64,000 bases of DNA from Pseudomonas sp. NCCP-436 (GCF_019656335.1 NZ_BPLZ01000001.1:1-64000); one strand, 5' to 3'. Shown: positions 28,482-37,495, counted from the first letter of the stretch. Numbers and translations: made by a program. Notes: generated from the sequence alone by a model not told the origin.

Positions 28482-29510
28482 TCAGGCGCCCTCGAATCCT
28501 TCCAGCACGTTGACCGCGTTGACCCCGATCGCCTCAACCGCATAGCCGCCCTCCATGACGAACAGGGTCGGCAAGCCCAGCGCGGCAATACGTCGCCCCA
28601 TGGCCAGGTAGTCCGGACTGTCGAGCTTGAACTGCGAAATGGGGTCGGCCATGTAGGTGTCGACGCCCAGCGACACCACCAGAACTTCGGCACCGTACTC
28701 GGCAATGCGCTGACAGGCCTGTTCCAGCGCCTCTCCCCAGACATCCCAGGCGCTACCCATCGGCAATGGGTAGTTGAAGTTGCAACCCTCGCCTTCACCC
28801 TCGCCGGTCTCATCGGCATAACCGAGAAAAAACGGGAACTCCTCCGCCGGGTCGCCGTGGATCGAAGTGAACAGCACGTCGCTACGCCGGTAGAAAATGT
28901 CCTGGGTGCCGTTACCGTGGTGGTAGTCGACATCAAGGATGGCCACCTTCTTCGCACCCTGGTCAAGGAAGGCCTGGGCAGCGATGGCGGCGTTGTTCAA
29001 ATAGCAGTAGCCCCCCATCAGATCGCCAGCGGCGTGGTGGCCTGGCGGGCGGCACAGGGCGAAGGCGCTATGGGCTCCGGCGACGATCTCGGCCTGGGCA
29101 CTGAGCGCAACCTGGGCCGAGCTGTAGGCAGCCTGCCAGGTACCGGCCGTAATCGGCGCACCACCATCGAAGCTGTAGTAGCCGAGCTGACCGTGCAGAT
29201 CGGTCGGCACCACCGCCCTCAGGGTACGGGCCGGCCAGGTGAAGGGCAGCAGGTCGCCCTTGCCACCCTGTGCCTGCCAGCGATCCCAGGCACCCTGGAA
29301 GAAGTCCAGATAGGCCGCACTGTGGATGCGCTCGATGGGCGCGCGACCAAAGTCACGCGGGGCGCGTACCTCTCCAAGCTGGCGATCTTTGACCCGCTGG
29401 AGAATATGGTCGGCTCGCTGCGGTTTCTCGAAGCAGGGCATCAGTTGCCCGTCGATTAACTCGCATTTGCCGTGGTGCAGATGATGGTCGTCACTGTAAT
29501 AGGTGAGCAT
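28482..29510 (-). CDS. histone deacetylase-family acetylpolyamine amidohydrolase
   Basis: 342-residue zinc deacetylase, matching the acetylpolyamine amidohydrolases AphA/AphB of P. aeruginosa in length and motifs. It has the general-base pair in RPPGHHA, the zinc ligands in DVDYHHGNGT and the second Asp in SLGVDTYMADP. It releases acetate from acetylputrescine or acetylcadaverine so the polyamine can be catabolised. Start at ATG 29510 with GGAG nine bases upstream; the longer frame to 29834 is rejected. It lies 67 bases upstream of the binding-protein gene on the same strand. Confidence 0.88.
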   Translation of the reverse strand: MLTYYSDDHHLHHGKCELIDGQLMPCFEKPQRADHILQRVKDRQLGEVRAPRDFGRAPIERIHSAAYLDFFQGAWDRWQAQGGKGDLLPFTWPARTLRAVVPTDLHGQLGYYSFDGGAPITAGTWQAAYSSAQVALSAQAEIVAGAHSAFALCRPPGHHAAGDLMGGYCYLNNAAIAAQAFLDQGAKKVAILDVDYHHGNGTQDIFYRRSDVLFTSIHGDPAEEFPFFLGYADETGEGEGEGCNFNYPLPMGSAWDVWGEALEQACQRIAEYGAEVLVVSLGVDTYMADPISQFKLDSPDYLAMGRRIAALGLPTLFVMEGGYAVEAIGVNAVNVLEGFEGA

Positions 29511-29739
29511 GCAGAACGCTCCAGGCTTGTTGTTGTGCCTGGATTGTTGGCCTGCCCCGGCGTCCGGGAGAACGCTGACAGCGGCCAAAAGGGGATCGAA
29601 ATGGCCAACCTTGCTATCCAGATCAGCATCCGGACACGGTTGTACCAGGCATGCAAAGCCGTGCGCGAAAACGAGTGCCATCAGGGGCATTGTTGAGTAT
29701 TTGCGGGAAACACCGGTCGCCAGTGCGCCGGCCAACTGT

Positions 29740-30735
29740 TCAGGGCGCGCGGAAACGGCTCGGTGGAACGCCGCTCCAGCGCTGGAAAGCATGGCGGAAA
29801 CTGGCCGTCTCGCTGAAGCCGAGCACCTCGGCAATGCGATACACCGGCCACTGTTGCTCGCCGAGCAGCGCCTTGGCCCGCTCGAAACGCAACTCGTCGA
29901 GCAGACTCTGGTAGCTGGTACCCAGCTCCTGCAGGCGCCGCCGCAAAGTACGCGAGGAGCAGTGCAGCTGCTGGGCTAGGTTATCCAGTCCCGGCGGCTC
30001 GGCCAGTTGTGCCGCCAGCAACTGGCGCACCCGCTGCAACCAGGCCTGGCGACTGCTGAACTCGGCATTCTGCCGGCGACAGCGCTCCAGCACCTCGCCA
30101 TGGGTGACCGGATCGGCCAGCGGCAGGCGCCGCTCCAGCAGCTCGGCGGGGAAGGAAAAGGCATTGCGACCGGCATCGAAGCGCAGCGGACAGGGAAAGC
30201 TATCGGTATAGCGCCCCACATAGCGTGGCCGGGCATAGGTGAATTCGGCAGACGACAGCGGCAACGGCTGTTGCAGCAGTTCATCGCCGATCAGCTTCAA
30301 CGAGGCCAAGCACATCTCCACGTTGAACACCTCCAGCGCGGCGGAGTCACGGTAGCCGCTGGCACAGATCCAGGCCTGCTCGCCCTCGACCTGCATCTCC
30401 AGCCGGAAATAGGTGCCCAGCAACGCCGGGTACTGCAGCAACAGGTGCCAGGCGTCACCAAAAGTGGCAGCCGACAGTGCGGCGTAACCTAGCAGGCCAT
30501 AAGAGGAAACATGCAGACTGCGACCCAGCTCAAGCCCCAGATCGGCGCGCAGGGCCAGGGCATTGGCGCATACCTGCAGTTCCTGCGCCCTGGTGATGCG
30601 CGCATCCGGATTATCCAGGTCAGCTGCACCAATACCACTCCCGGCCAGCAGTCGAGAGCGCTGCTCTGGCTGGTCGGCGAAACGCTGCAGAATCAGCGAA
30701 ACCACATGCAGGGTGGTAAGCGGGGCATACAGCAT
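29740..30735 (-). CDS. AraC-family regulator near polyamine genes
   Basis: 331-residue AraC regulator with an N-terminal OruR/ArgR-like sensing domain and a C-terminal double helix-turn-helix (NLAQQLHCSSRTLRRRLQEL and RIAEVLGFSETASFRHAFQR, ending WSGVPPSRFRAP). ATG 30735 (MLYAPLTTLHVVSL) is preferred over the longer frame because the extra 34 residues look unrelated. It is upstream of the deacetylase gene on the same strand, with a 229-base gap that probably contains the deacetylase promoter, so it likely controls the polyamine genes. Confidence 0.85.
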   Translation of the reverse strand: MLYAPLTTLHVVSLILQRFADQPEQRSRLLAGSGIGAADLDNPDARITRAQELQVCANALALRADLGLELGRSLHVSSYGLLGYAALSAATFGDAWHLLLQYPALLGTYFRLEMQVEGEQAWICASGYRDSAALEVFNVEMCLASLKLIGDELLQQPLPLSSAEFTYARPRYVGRYTDSFPCPLRFDAGRNAFSFPAELLERRLPLADPVTHGEVLERCRRQNAEFSSRQAWLQRVRQLLAAQLAEPPGLDNLAQQLHCSSRTLRRRLQELGTSYQSLLDELRFERAKALLGEQQWPVYRIAEVLGFSETASFRHAFQRWSGVPPSRFRAP

Positions 30736-30900
30736 GATGCATTCCGTGTGCACAGATGAGTAAATCAGTAGCAAGAAACGCGCCGCCCAGCCTTGCACCA
30801 GCCGCAGCCATCCGGCAGATTGCCTGGCCACTGGCATTTAGCCGCCGCAACGAACAGGACAAATGGTCGTCGCTGATACGCGCCAGCAACGGCTTTACGT

Positions 30901-30988
30901 TATACTGCGCGGCCTTCGGCCGATTTCACGCGGCCAACCAATCATGACAAGCCACGCAGGTTCGCCCGCGTGGCTTGTTGGTTTTTGA
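30901..30988 (+). promoter_or_regulatory. purE leader: promoter -10, mini-ORF and attenuator-like terminator
   Basis: A good -10 (TATACT, 30901-30906) is followed by a small hairpin (CGGCC-TTC-GGCCG) and then a strong stem ACAAGCCACGC / GCGTGGCTTGT (30947-30978, 10-base loop) ending in TGGTTTTTG. A 14-codon ORF (30944-30988, [14 protein letters not shown]) covers the terminator exactly but has no clear ribosome site. The terminator comes before purE, so it must be read through, which suggests attenuation or a short RNA. I see no clear -35 at normal distance. Confidence 0.55.
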
Positions 30989-31023
30989 TGCGCCGCGAGG
31001 CGCCCGAGAGAAGAGGCACGACG

Positions 31024-31515
31024 ATGAGCGCACTGGTTGGCGTGATCATGGGCTCCAAGTCCGATTGGTCCACTCTTAGCCACACCGCCGAGATGCTGGA
31101 CAAGCTGGGCATTCCCCACGAGGTCAAGGTGGTTTCCGCCCACCGCACCCCGGATCTGCTGTTCCAGTACGCCGAAGAGGCCGAGGCCCGTGGCATTCAG
31201 GTGATCATCGCCGGAGCTGGCGGTGCCGCGCACCTGCCCGGTATGTGCGCGGCCAAGACCCACCTGCCGGTGCTCGGCGTTCCGGTGCAGTCGTCCATGC
31301 TCTCGGGCGTTGACTCGCTGCTATCGATCGTGCAGATGCCGGCCGGCGTCCCGGTTGCCACCCTGGCCATCGGCAAGGCCGGCGCAGTCAACGCAGCGCT
31401 GCTGGCGGCCAGCATCCTTGGTCACCAGCATCCGCAGTACCACGAGGCGCTGAAGCAGTTCCGCCAGGAACAGACCGACAACGTGCTGAACAACCCGGAT
31501 CCGCGCGAGGCCTGA
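31024..31515 (+). CDS. purE: N5-carboxyaminoimidazole ribonucleotide mutase
   Basis: 163-residue class I PurE that moves the carboxyl group of N5-CAIR to CAIR in purine synthesis. The glycine-rich [12 protein letters not shown] and the AHRTPD motif with the active-site His are near the N-terminus, followed by [11 protein letters not shown]. Start at ATG 31024; the longer frame runs into the leader hairpin. It is followed after 4 bases by purK. Confidence 0.96.
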   Translation: MSALVGVIMGSKSDWSTLSHTAEMLDKLGIPHEVKVVSAHRTPDLLFQYAEEAEARGIQVIIAGAGGAAHLPGMCAAKTHLPVLGVPVQSSMLSGVDSLLSIVQMPAGVPVATLAIGKAGAVNAALLAASILGHQHPQYHEALKQFRQEQTDNVLNNPDPREA

Positions 31516-31519
31516 TGCA

Positions 31520-32602
31520 ATGAAGATCGGTGTGATCGGTGGCGGCCAACTGGGCCGCATGATGGCGCTGGCGGGCACCCCGCTGGGCATGGACTTCGTA
31601 TTCCTCGATCCGGCACCGGATGCCTGTGCCCGGGCGCTCGGTGAGCACATCCGAGCCGACTACGGCGATCAGGAGCACCTGCGTCAGCTGGCTGACGAGG
31701 TCGACCTGGTCACCTTCGAATTCGAGAGCGTACCGGCCGAAACCGTGGCCTTCCTCTCACAGTTCGTACCGGTCTACCCGAGTGCGGAAGCCCTGCGTAT
31801 CGCCCGTGACCGCTGGTTCGAGAAATCCATGTTCCGCGAGCTGGGCATTCCCACTCCGGAGTTCGCCGACATCCAGTCGCAGGCCGATCTCGACGCTGCG
31901 GTGGCCGCCATCGGCCTGCCGGCAGTGCTCAAGACCCGCACCCTGGGCTATGACGGCAAGGGCCAGAAAGTGTTGCGCAAGAGCGAAGACGTCGCTGGCG
32001 CCTTTGCCGAGCTGGGCAGCGTGCCATGCATTCTGGAAGGCTTCGTGCCCTTTACCGGAGAAGTATCGCTGATCGCCGTCCGTGGCCGGGACGGTGAAAC
32101 GCGCTTCTACCCGCTAGTGCACAACACCCATGACAGCGGCATTCTTGCCCTGTCCGTCGCCAGCACCGCACACCCACTGCAGGCACTGGCCGAAGACTAC
32201 GTCGGCCGCGTACTGGACAGGCTCGACTACGTCGGTGTGCTGGCGTTCGAGTTCTTCGAGGTGGATGGCGGCCTCAAGGCCAACGAGATCGCGCCGCGCG
32301 TGCACAACTCCGGGCACTGGACCATCGAAGGCGCCGAGTGCAGCCAGTTCGAGAACCATCTGCGGGCCGTCGCGGGTCTGCCACTGGGTTCTACCGCCAA
32401 GGTGGGTGAGAGCGCCATGCTCAACTTCATCGGCGAAGTGCCACCCACGGAACAGGTACTGCGCATCGCCGACTGCCACCTGCACCACTACGGCAAGGCC
32501 TTCAAGAGCGGTCGCAAGGTCGGTCATGCCACCCTGCGCAGTGCCGACCGGAAGACTCTGGAAGCCGGCATCGAAAAGGTTCAGGCACTGATCGGCAAGT
32601 AA
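31520..32602 (+). CDS. purK: N5-carboxyaminoimidazole ribonucleotide synthetase
   Basis: 360-residue ATP-grasp enzyme, making N5-CAIR from AIR, bicarbonate and ATP. The N-terminal GVIGGGQLGRMMALAG is the PurK signature, and the ATP-grasp core contains KTRTLGYDGKGQKVL and EIAPRVHNSGHWT. It acts just before PurE, and the two genes form an operon. Confidence 0.96.
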   Translation: MKIGVIGGGQLGRMMALAGTPLGMDFVFLDPAPDACARALGEHIRADYGDQEHLRQLADEVDLVTFEFESVPAETVAFLSQFVPVYPSAEALRIARDRWFEKSMFRELGIPTPEFADIQSQADLDAAVAAIGLPAVLKTRTLGYDGKGQKVLRKSEDVAGAFAELGSVPCILEGFVPFTGEVSLIAVRGRDGETRFYPLVHNTHDSGILALSVASTAHPLQALAEDYVGRVLDRLDYVGVLAFEFFEVDGGLKANEIAPRVHNSGHWTIEGAECSQFENHLRAVAGLPLGSTAKVGESAMLNFIGEVPPTEQVLRIADCHLHHYGKAFKSGRKVGHATLRSADRKTLEAGIEKVQALIGK

Positions 32603-32609
32603 CTGGTGC

Positions 32610-32647
32610 AGCGTTCGGAGTCTCAGTCGCACATGGCTCCGAACGCT
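32610..32647 (+). terminator. hairpin after purK
   Basis: AGCGTTCGGAG pairs perfectly with CTCCGAACGCT across a 16-base loop, 8 bases after the purK stop. There is no T run, so it may serve as an RNA 3' end stabiliser or a weak terminator. Confidence 0.5.
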
Positions 32648-32750
32648 CTACTGAGCGCCATTTGCACGACAACGGCGAACTGATAGCCCTTTGTATCTGT
32701 CTCACAAAATGTCTGCCGCTTCCGCGGCAATTACTGAAGGAGAGACGCCA

Positions 32751-32996
32751 ATGGGTATCATCGGCACCATTATCATCGGCCTGATCGTCGGACTGGTTGC
32801 ACGCTTTCTCAAACCCGGTGACGACAGCATGGGCTGGATCATGACCATCCTGCTCGGCATTGGTGGCTCGCTTGCCGCTACTTACGGCGGACAGGCGCTG
32901 GGCATCTACCAGGCTGGCCAGGCGGCCGGTTTCATTGGCGCAGTAATTGGCGCAATCATCCTGCTGGTCATCTACGGCGCCATCAGAAAAGATTAA
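32751..32996 (+). CDS. GlsB/YeaQ/YmgE-family membrane protein
   Basis: 81-residue, very hydrophobic protein with three helices and the family pattern GTIIIGLIVGLVARFL, then a Gly-rich stretch WIMTILLGIGGSLAATYGG and a final helix. Often labelled transglycosylase-associated, but the molecular function is not known. Members are typically induced in stationary phase or envelope stress. GAAGGAG precedes ATG 32751. It is a single gene between two hairpins. Confidence 0.85.
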   Translation: MGIIGTIIIGLIVGLVARFLKPGDDSMGWIMTILLGIGGSLAATYGGQALGIYQAGQAAGFIGAVIGAIILLVIYGAIRKD

Positions 32997-33008
32997 TCCT
33001 TCAGCCCT

Positions 33009-33035
33009 GCGAGCCGGCCTTGCGGCCGGACTCGC
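33009..33035 (+). terminator. hairpin after glsB-like gene
   Basis: GCGAG-CCGGCC-TTGC-GGCCGG-A-CTCGC forms a strong stem with one bulge immediately after the gene. T residues after it are few, so termination strength is uncertain. Confidence 0.5.
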
Positions 33036-33063
33036 TTCCAATCGCCACGAGACCACTTGCCTC

Positions 33064-33600
33064 ATGCGCCACCTGCTGTTCGCTTTGCTGCTGCTTGCCG
33101 GCCTGGCCCGCGCAGAACTGCCGGAAACCGACTGGCTCGACCTGATGCCCCCCGAGGATCGCCAGGCCCTGGAGGAAATGCCGGACATCAGCCACGACAG
33201 CCCGGAAGGCAACAGCCTGTTTTACGGCACCAACGGTCTGCGCCAGCAGAATCCGGATCTGCCGGCGGTGATGTACTCCAGCAAGACCGTCCCCGAGCTG
33301 GACGGCAAGGCAGTTCGTCTCGGCGGCTATCCGGTTCCACTGGAAAGCGATGCTCAGGGCAACAGCACGCTGTTCTTCCTGGTGCCTTATCCGGGCGCCT
33401 GTATCCATGTGCCACCGCCGCCACCCAACCAGTTGGTACTGGTGCACTACCCCAGCGGCCTGCGACTGGACGACATCTATGCGCCGCTGTGGGTCAGCGG
33501 CAAACTCCGGGTGGAAAGCGTGAGCAACGAACTGGCCGACGCAGCCTATGCCATGGATGCCCGCGAAGTTCGTGCGGTAACCGACGAAGACCTGGACTGA
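33064..33600 (+). CDS. DUF3299 periplasmic protein
   Basis: 178 residues with a signal peptide (RHLLFALLLLAGLARA). It has the DUF3299 features: VRLGGYPVPLE, FFLVPYPGACIHVPPPPPNQ and the final ESVSNELADAAYAMDA. The Cys in ACIHVPPPPPN and the following His suggest a metal or thiol site. DUF3299 proteins often sit near MacB-like ABC transporters; here it is single and directly downstream of a hairpin. Function unknown. Confidence 0.85.
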   Translation: MRHLLFALLLLAGLARAELPETDWLDLMPPEDRQALEEMPDISHDSPEGNSLFYGTNGLRQQNPDLPAVMYSSKTVPELDGKAVRLGGYPVPLESDAQGNSTLFFLVPYPGACIHVPPPPPNQLVLVHYPSGLRLDDIYAPLWVSGKLRVESVSNELADAAYAMDAREVRAVTDEDLD

Positions 33601-33615
33601 ACCGCCAGCACGGAC

Positions 33616-34857
33616 TCAGCGCTGGCAGCTGCGCGCCTGCCAGGGCACCGCGCTAAGCACCAGCAGACCAAGCAGGCCGGCACCGACAAACAACCCCTGA
33701 TAACCCAGCAGTTCGGCCAACCAGCCGCTGGCAGAGCCGACCACACCGGCCAGCAGTACCTGGATGCTGGCCTGCAGGGTAAAGTCGCCACCTTCGTGGG
33801 CCGGCCGGCACATGCGCATCATGGCGGCGAAAAGCACCACGGTGGACAAACCGTCAGCCAGTTGCTCGAACAGCGTCAGAACATACACCGCTGCAGCATC
33901 AATGCCGGGCCCGGCCAACAGCGCCAGAGTGGCAATGCCCATTGCCTGCAAGATCCCGGAAAGGATCAGTGCACGCTGCACGCCAACACGGGCATAGAGC
34001 AGTCCCCCCAGCAGAGCACCGCCGATACCGACCAGACTGCCGGCCAGTGTCAGCAGCCCCAACTGGCTACTGCTCCAGCCCTGATCCACCAGCATCGGAC
34101 GGATCATCGGCGAGCCCAGTGCATCACCCAGTTTGAAGGTCAGCAGCACCACCAGCCAGGCCCAAATGCCAGGCTGCGCCAACAGACCGCGATAGTGTGT
34201 CAGTAGCAGTCGCGGGCCGCGCCCGGCTTGCGCCGGCACCTCATGGCGCGGCAGCAGGCGCTGCTCGGGAAAGCACCAGATCGGCACGCTCATCAGCAGG
34301 ATCAGCCCGGCCAGCAGACCCAGCGACAGGTTCCAGCCCAGCGGATCCATGACCAGTAGCAAACCACTGCCGCTGACAATCATGCCCAGCTTGTAGCCGC
34401 CTACCTGCAGACTGTTACCCAGGCCACGCCAGCGCTCCGGCAGCAGGCGTACGGCCAGGCCGTCGGTGGCGATGTCCTGAGTGGCAGCCAGCAGGTTGAT
34501 CAGCAACAGCAGACCCAGCAGGCCCCAGAATCCGTGATCAAACAACGTCTGCGGCGCCTGTGTGGCCAGCAACGCCACACAGAGAATCACGCTGCCCTGT
34601 AGTGGCAGGATCCAGCCGCGGTGGTGTCCCAGACGCGGTGAGGCCAGCCGATCCACCCAAGGCGCCCACAGCGCCTTCAGCAGCCAGGGCAGTGCCAGCA
34701 GCTTGAGCAGACCAATCAGCGCCAGATCCACACCCTGCTGGCGCAGCAGCACCGGCAGCGAGTGGGCGATCAATCCGGACGGCAGTCCCTGGGCACAGTA
34801 AAGCGAGGCCAGCAGTACCAGCGTGGCGCTGGCGGGACGGGAAACGATCGGCGACAT
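33616..34857 (-). CDS. AmpG/PAT-family MFS transporter
   Basis: 413-residue protein with about 12 membrane helices. Hallmarks are LYCAQGLPSGLIAHSLPVLL near the start and ATQDIATDGLAVRLL, the motif found in AmpG muropeptide permeases and acetyl-CoA transporters. Its closest P. aeruginosa relatives are AmpG and AmpP/FptX types, so the substrate could be a muropeptide or siderophore; I cannot decide. It is convergent with the DUF3299 gene, and znuA follows on the same strand after 82 bases. Confidence 0.85.
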   Translation of the reverse strand: MSPIVSRPASATLVLLASLYCAQGLPSGLIAHSLPVLLRQQGVDLALIGLLKLLALPWLLKALWAPWVDRLASPRLGHHRGWILPLQGSVILCVALLATQAPQTLFDHGFWGLLGLLLLINLLAATQDIATDGLAVRLLPERWRGLGNSLQVGGYKLGMIVSGSGLLLVMDPLGWNLSLGLLAGLILLMSVPIWCFPEQRLLPRHEVPAQAGRGPRLLLTHYRGLLAQPGIWAWLVVLLTFKLGDALGSPMIRPMLVDQGWSSSQLGLLTLAGSLVGIGGALLGGLLYARVGVQRALILSGILQAMGIATLALLAGPGIDAAAVYVLTLFEQLADGLSTVVLFAAMMRMCRPAHEGGDFTLQASIQVLLAGVVGSASGWLAELLGYQGLFVGAGLLGLLVLSAVPWQARSCQR

Positions 34858-34939
34858 GGAGGCGGCCCGGGAAAAAACGCAAGCCTAGTGGTTTGCCACC
34901 GCTGCCGGCAACGTGGCAGCGGTTACTGCACCGACTCGA

Positions 34940-35863
34940 TCAAAGGCTGCCAAGACACTCGGCAAGGCCACTGGCAAGATTCTCCAGCAAGCGCTCGTAG
35001 CCCGTGGCCGTCAGGGACAGATCGCCGCCCAGTGCATCCAGTTCGGCGAGTCTGACCGGCAGTCCGGCGGTCAGGGTTTCGGCCAGTCGCGGACGCAGCG
35101 GCGGTTCGCTGAACACGCAACTCGGCCCGGCCTGCTGCAACTGTTCGCGCATGGCGGCCACATGCCGGGCACCGGGCTGTACTTCCGTCAGCACGCTGAA
35201 AACACCGGCATGGCGCAGGCCATAGGCCTGCTCGAAATAGTCGTAGGCCTCATGAAAGACGAAATAGGGGCGTTGTGGAAGTGTTGCCAGACGCTGACGG
35301 ATGCGCTCATCGAGGGCATTCAGGCGCATCTCGAAAGCCTTCAGATTGGCGGCATAGCGCCCGGCATTGGCGGTATCCAGCGTGGCCAGATCCGCAGCCA
35401 TACGCGTTGCAATAACCCGGGCGTTGGCCGGCAGCAGCCAGAGGTGGGCATCCAGACTGCCCGGGCGATGATCGTGATCGTGATCGTGATCGTGATCGCC
35501 ATGATGCTGCGCATCGTCGCCGAAATGTCGCAGGTGCATGTCCGGCAGATCCTGCACGGCTACCTGGGGCTTGTCACGGCTTTCCAGTACTCGCGGCAGG
35601 AAGGCTTCCATGTCCGGGCCGATCCAGTACAGCAGATCGGCCTCGCGCAGACGGCGCACGTCCGACGGGCGCAGGGCATAGTGGTGTGGCGAGGCACCGG
35701 CCGGCAGCAATACTTCTGGCTGGCCAACGCCGTCCTGCACCGCCGCAGCGATCAGTTGCAGCGGCTTGATGCTGGTCAGAACACGTACCTCGGCCTGGGC
35801 AAGCGGTACAAGGCTGAACAGGCTTAGAGATAGGAAGAGCAGGCGAGAGAAACACCACTGCAT
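34940..35863 (-). CDS. znuA: zinc ABC transporter substrate-binding protein
   Basis: 307-residue periplasmic zinc receptor of cluster 9, with a signal peptide (LLFLSLSLFSLVPLAQA). The zinc-binding His residues are H60 (GASPHHYALRP), H140 (DAHLWLLP) and H204 (FVFHEAYDYF). The mobile His-rich loop (about 110-132) is HHGDHDHDHDHDH, encoded by a tandem hexamer repeat. It delivers zinc to ZnuBC. A Zur-box-like site lies upstream. In P. aeruginosa znuA is divergent from zur; here they are 4.4 kb apart. Confidence 0.95.
   Translation of the reverse strand: MQWCFSRLLFLSLSLFSLVPLAQAEVRVLTSIKPLQLIAAAVQDGVGQPEVLLPAGASPHHYALRPSDVRRLREADLLYWIGPDMEAFLPRVLESRDKPQVAVQDLPDMHLRHFGDDAQHHGDHDHDHDHDHRPGSLDAHLWLLPANARVIATRMAADLATLDTANAGRYAANLKAFEMRLNALDERIRQRLATLPQRPYFVFHEAYDYFEQAYGLRHAGVFSVLTEVQPGARHVAAMREQLQQAGPSCVFSEPPLRPRLAETLTAGLPVRLAELDALGGDLSLTATGYERLLENLASGLAECLGSL
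35471..35498. repeat. in-frame hexamer repeat in znuA
   Basis: ATCGTG is repeated four times in tandem plus a partial copy (minus strand codes for alternating His-Asp). A change in copy number would change the length of the His-rich loop without a frameshift. Confidence 0.8.
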
Positions 35864-35887
35864 GAAGGCGGATCATTCAGAAAACAA

Positions 35888-35910
35888 AGGGGCTACACAA
35901 TAACATTTCC
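35888..35910. promoter_or_regulatory. znuA: Zur-box-like site upstream of znuA
   Basis: The 13-base core GCTACACAATAAC (35892-35904) differs at two positions from GTTATACAATAAC at the zur promoter, and it is followed by ATTTCC, matching the right arm of the gamma-proteobacterial Zur box. It lies 25-47 bases upstream of the znuA start. Repression of znuA by zinc-loaded Zur is inferred. Confidence 0.55.
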
Positions 35911-36043
35911 TTCAAGAGACATCACAGGTCCCCATCGGATCGAACGCAAAATAAACTTATAACCATATATATGTAATTTTTTATTCTTTTTTGTTTTTTC
36001 ATCACTTGTAGCAGGGTGCCTCGGAGCTTTTTGAGGCAAGGGT

Positions 36044-36459
36044 ATGGAAAATCAAGCACGCCGATTGGTCACCCAATGGTTCGTGCAAAACCAACGCTGA
36101 CTGCACGCACGTCTTTATAGACGCCTGGGATGCACACACAGTGCCGAGGACCTGGTGGCAGAAACGTTCCTGCGCGTACTCAGCCTACCGGATCCTGCCC
36201 AGATTCGTGAGCCGCGAGCCTTACTGACCACCATAGCGCAACGTCTGATGCAGGAAGGCTGGCGACGTCGCGATCTGGAGCGCAGCTACCTGCAGATGCT
36301 CATGGCTTGCCTGGCCAGGGCAAGACTGCGTTTATCCACAGCCAGATTGGCAGGCTGACCTATATGCAGATCGCAGAGAGGCTGAGCATTTCACTCAGCC
36401 GCGTGCAGCAATACATGACCGAAGCCTTCAAGCTCTGCTACGGAGCACTTCAAGAGTGA
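36044..36459 (+). pseudogene. fecI: FecI-like ECF sigma factor pseudogene
   Basis: Starts MENQARRLVTQWFVQNQR and is then cut by TGA (36098-36100) where FecI proteins have Trp; translation beyond continues in the same frame as LHARLYRRLGCTHSAEDLVA, the sigma-2 region. At about 36320 the frame changes: another frame holds the sigma-4 part, YMQIAERLSISLSRVQQYM, ending TGA at 36457. The middle linker is shortened. One nonsense change plus a frame shift/deletion means no sigma factor is made. It would have driven expression of the neighbouring receptor. Confidence 0.85.
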
Positions 36460-37396
36460 ACGAGCTAGCACTGAAGGACGTGGTCGACGAGGCCGCCTAC
36501 TGGATGATGCGCCTGCAGTCGGGTGATATCAGCGAGGATGAGCGTCAGAAGTTTATCGCCTGGCACAGCAGCCATCCCACACACCCCCACGTATTCCAGC
36601 GTCTGAACGACAATCTCGGTTTGGTGCTCCGCGAGCCCCTCCTGCGGCTCTCGGACGAGCAGGTGCTACGCACCCTCAACGCACCGTCGAGCCGACGCAA
36701 TTTCCTGCGCGGCAGTCTCGCCGGAGTCGGCGCCGTTGGTCTCGGCCTGCTCGGGCTACACCTCAATCGCACCGGCCTGGCACTACCTGGCGATCTCTAT
36801 ACCGCCACGGCCGAGCGCACCACCTACAACCTGGCGGACGGTAGTACGCTGAGCCTGGATGCACGAACCCGAGTAACGCCCAACTTCGGCTCACAGCATC
36901 GAGGCCTGCTCTTTCATCATGGTGGCGCGTTGCTCAATGCTCCGGTCACAACGCCCCCCTTCATACTCGACAGCCCCGTAGGTCGCATGAGCAGCCTGGG
37001 AGGCCGCTTCATTCTGCGCAGCCGTGCTGCCGGGCAGTTACAGCTTACGGTACTCAATGCCGAGGTACGCCTGGCCAACAATCAACAACTGCTGCCCGGT
37101 AGCAACGTGTATCTAGACCGTACCGGCGTTGTCGAACAAAGCCTGCTGCGCGGCAACGAAAGCGCCCGGATCGATGGCCTGCTGGAGGTGGAAACCGCCC
37201 GCTTGGCGAGGTTGTCGATGCCTTACGCGCCTATCGTAATGGCGTATTGCGGTTATCCTCAGCCGCCGCGAATCTGCGTACCAGCGGCTTATACCCTCTT
37301 GATGACAGTGACCGCGCCCTGCACTTGCTGGCACAGACACTACCGATCCGCATCAATCGCTTTGGCGAACTGTGGGTCAGTATCGAGCTGGCGTGA
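36456..37396 (+). pseudogene. fecR: FecR-like anti-sigma factor pseudogene
   Basis: GTGA overlap with fecI. The first 245 residues are normal FecR: a cytoplasmic N-terminus (DEAAYWMMRLQSGDI), then a twin-arginine signal-anchor (SSRRNFL at 79-85 and a hydrophobic run), then the periplasmic FecR domain. At about 37200 one base is missing (ETARL should be followed by GEVVDALRAYRNG, which lies in the next frame) and the true C-terminus RFGELWVSIELA ends at 37396. The reading frame as it stands continues to 37403 with unrelated residues. Broken late, so a partial protein could exist. Confidence 0.85.
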
Positions 37397-37495
37397 AACC
37401 TAAATTCATAAGCTCATGACCAATCGTTCCAAGAATGTTCTGTAGGTTTCTCCGCGTCATCGCTCATTGCAGAAAACCAAAGATGAGTTTCTGCC

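Noticed and set aside
30944..30988. The 14-codon frame as a confirmed leader peptide gene
   Set aside because: There is no ribosome site and no run of regulatory codons, so it is listed only as part of the leader.
35471..35498. Tandem repeat as a CRISPR or mobile-element signal
   Set aside because: It is inside znuA, in frame, and simply codes for the His-Asp loop.
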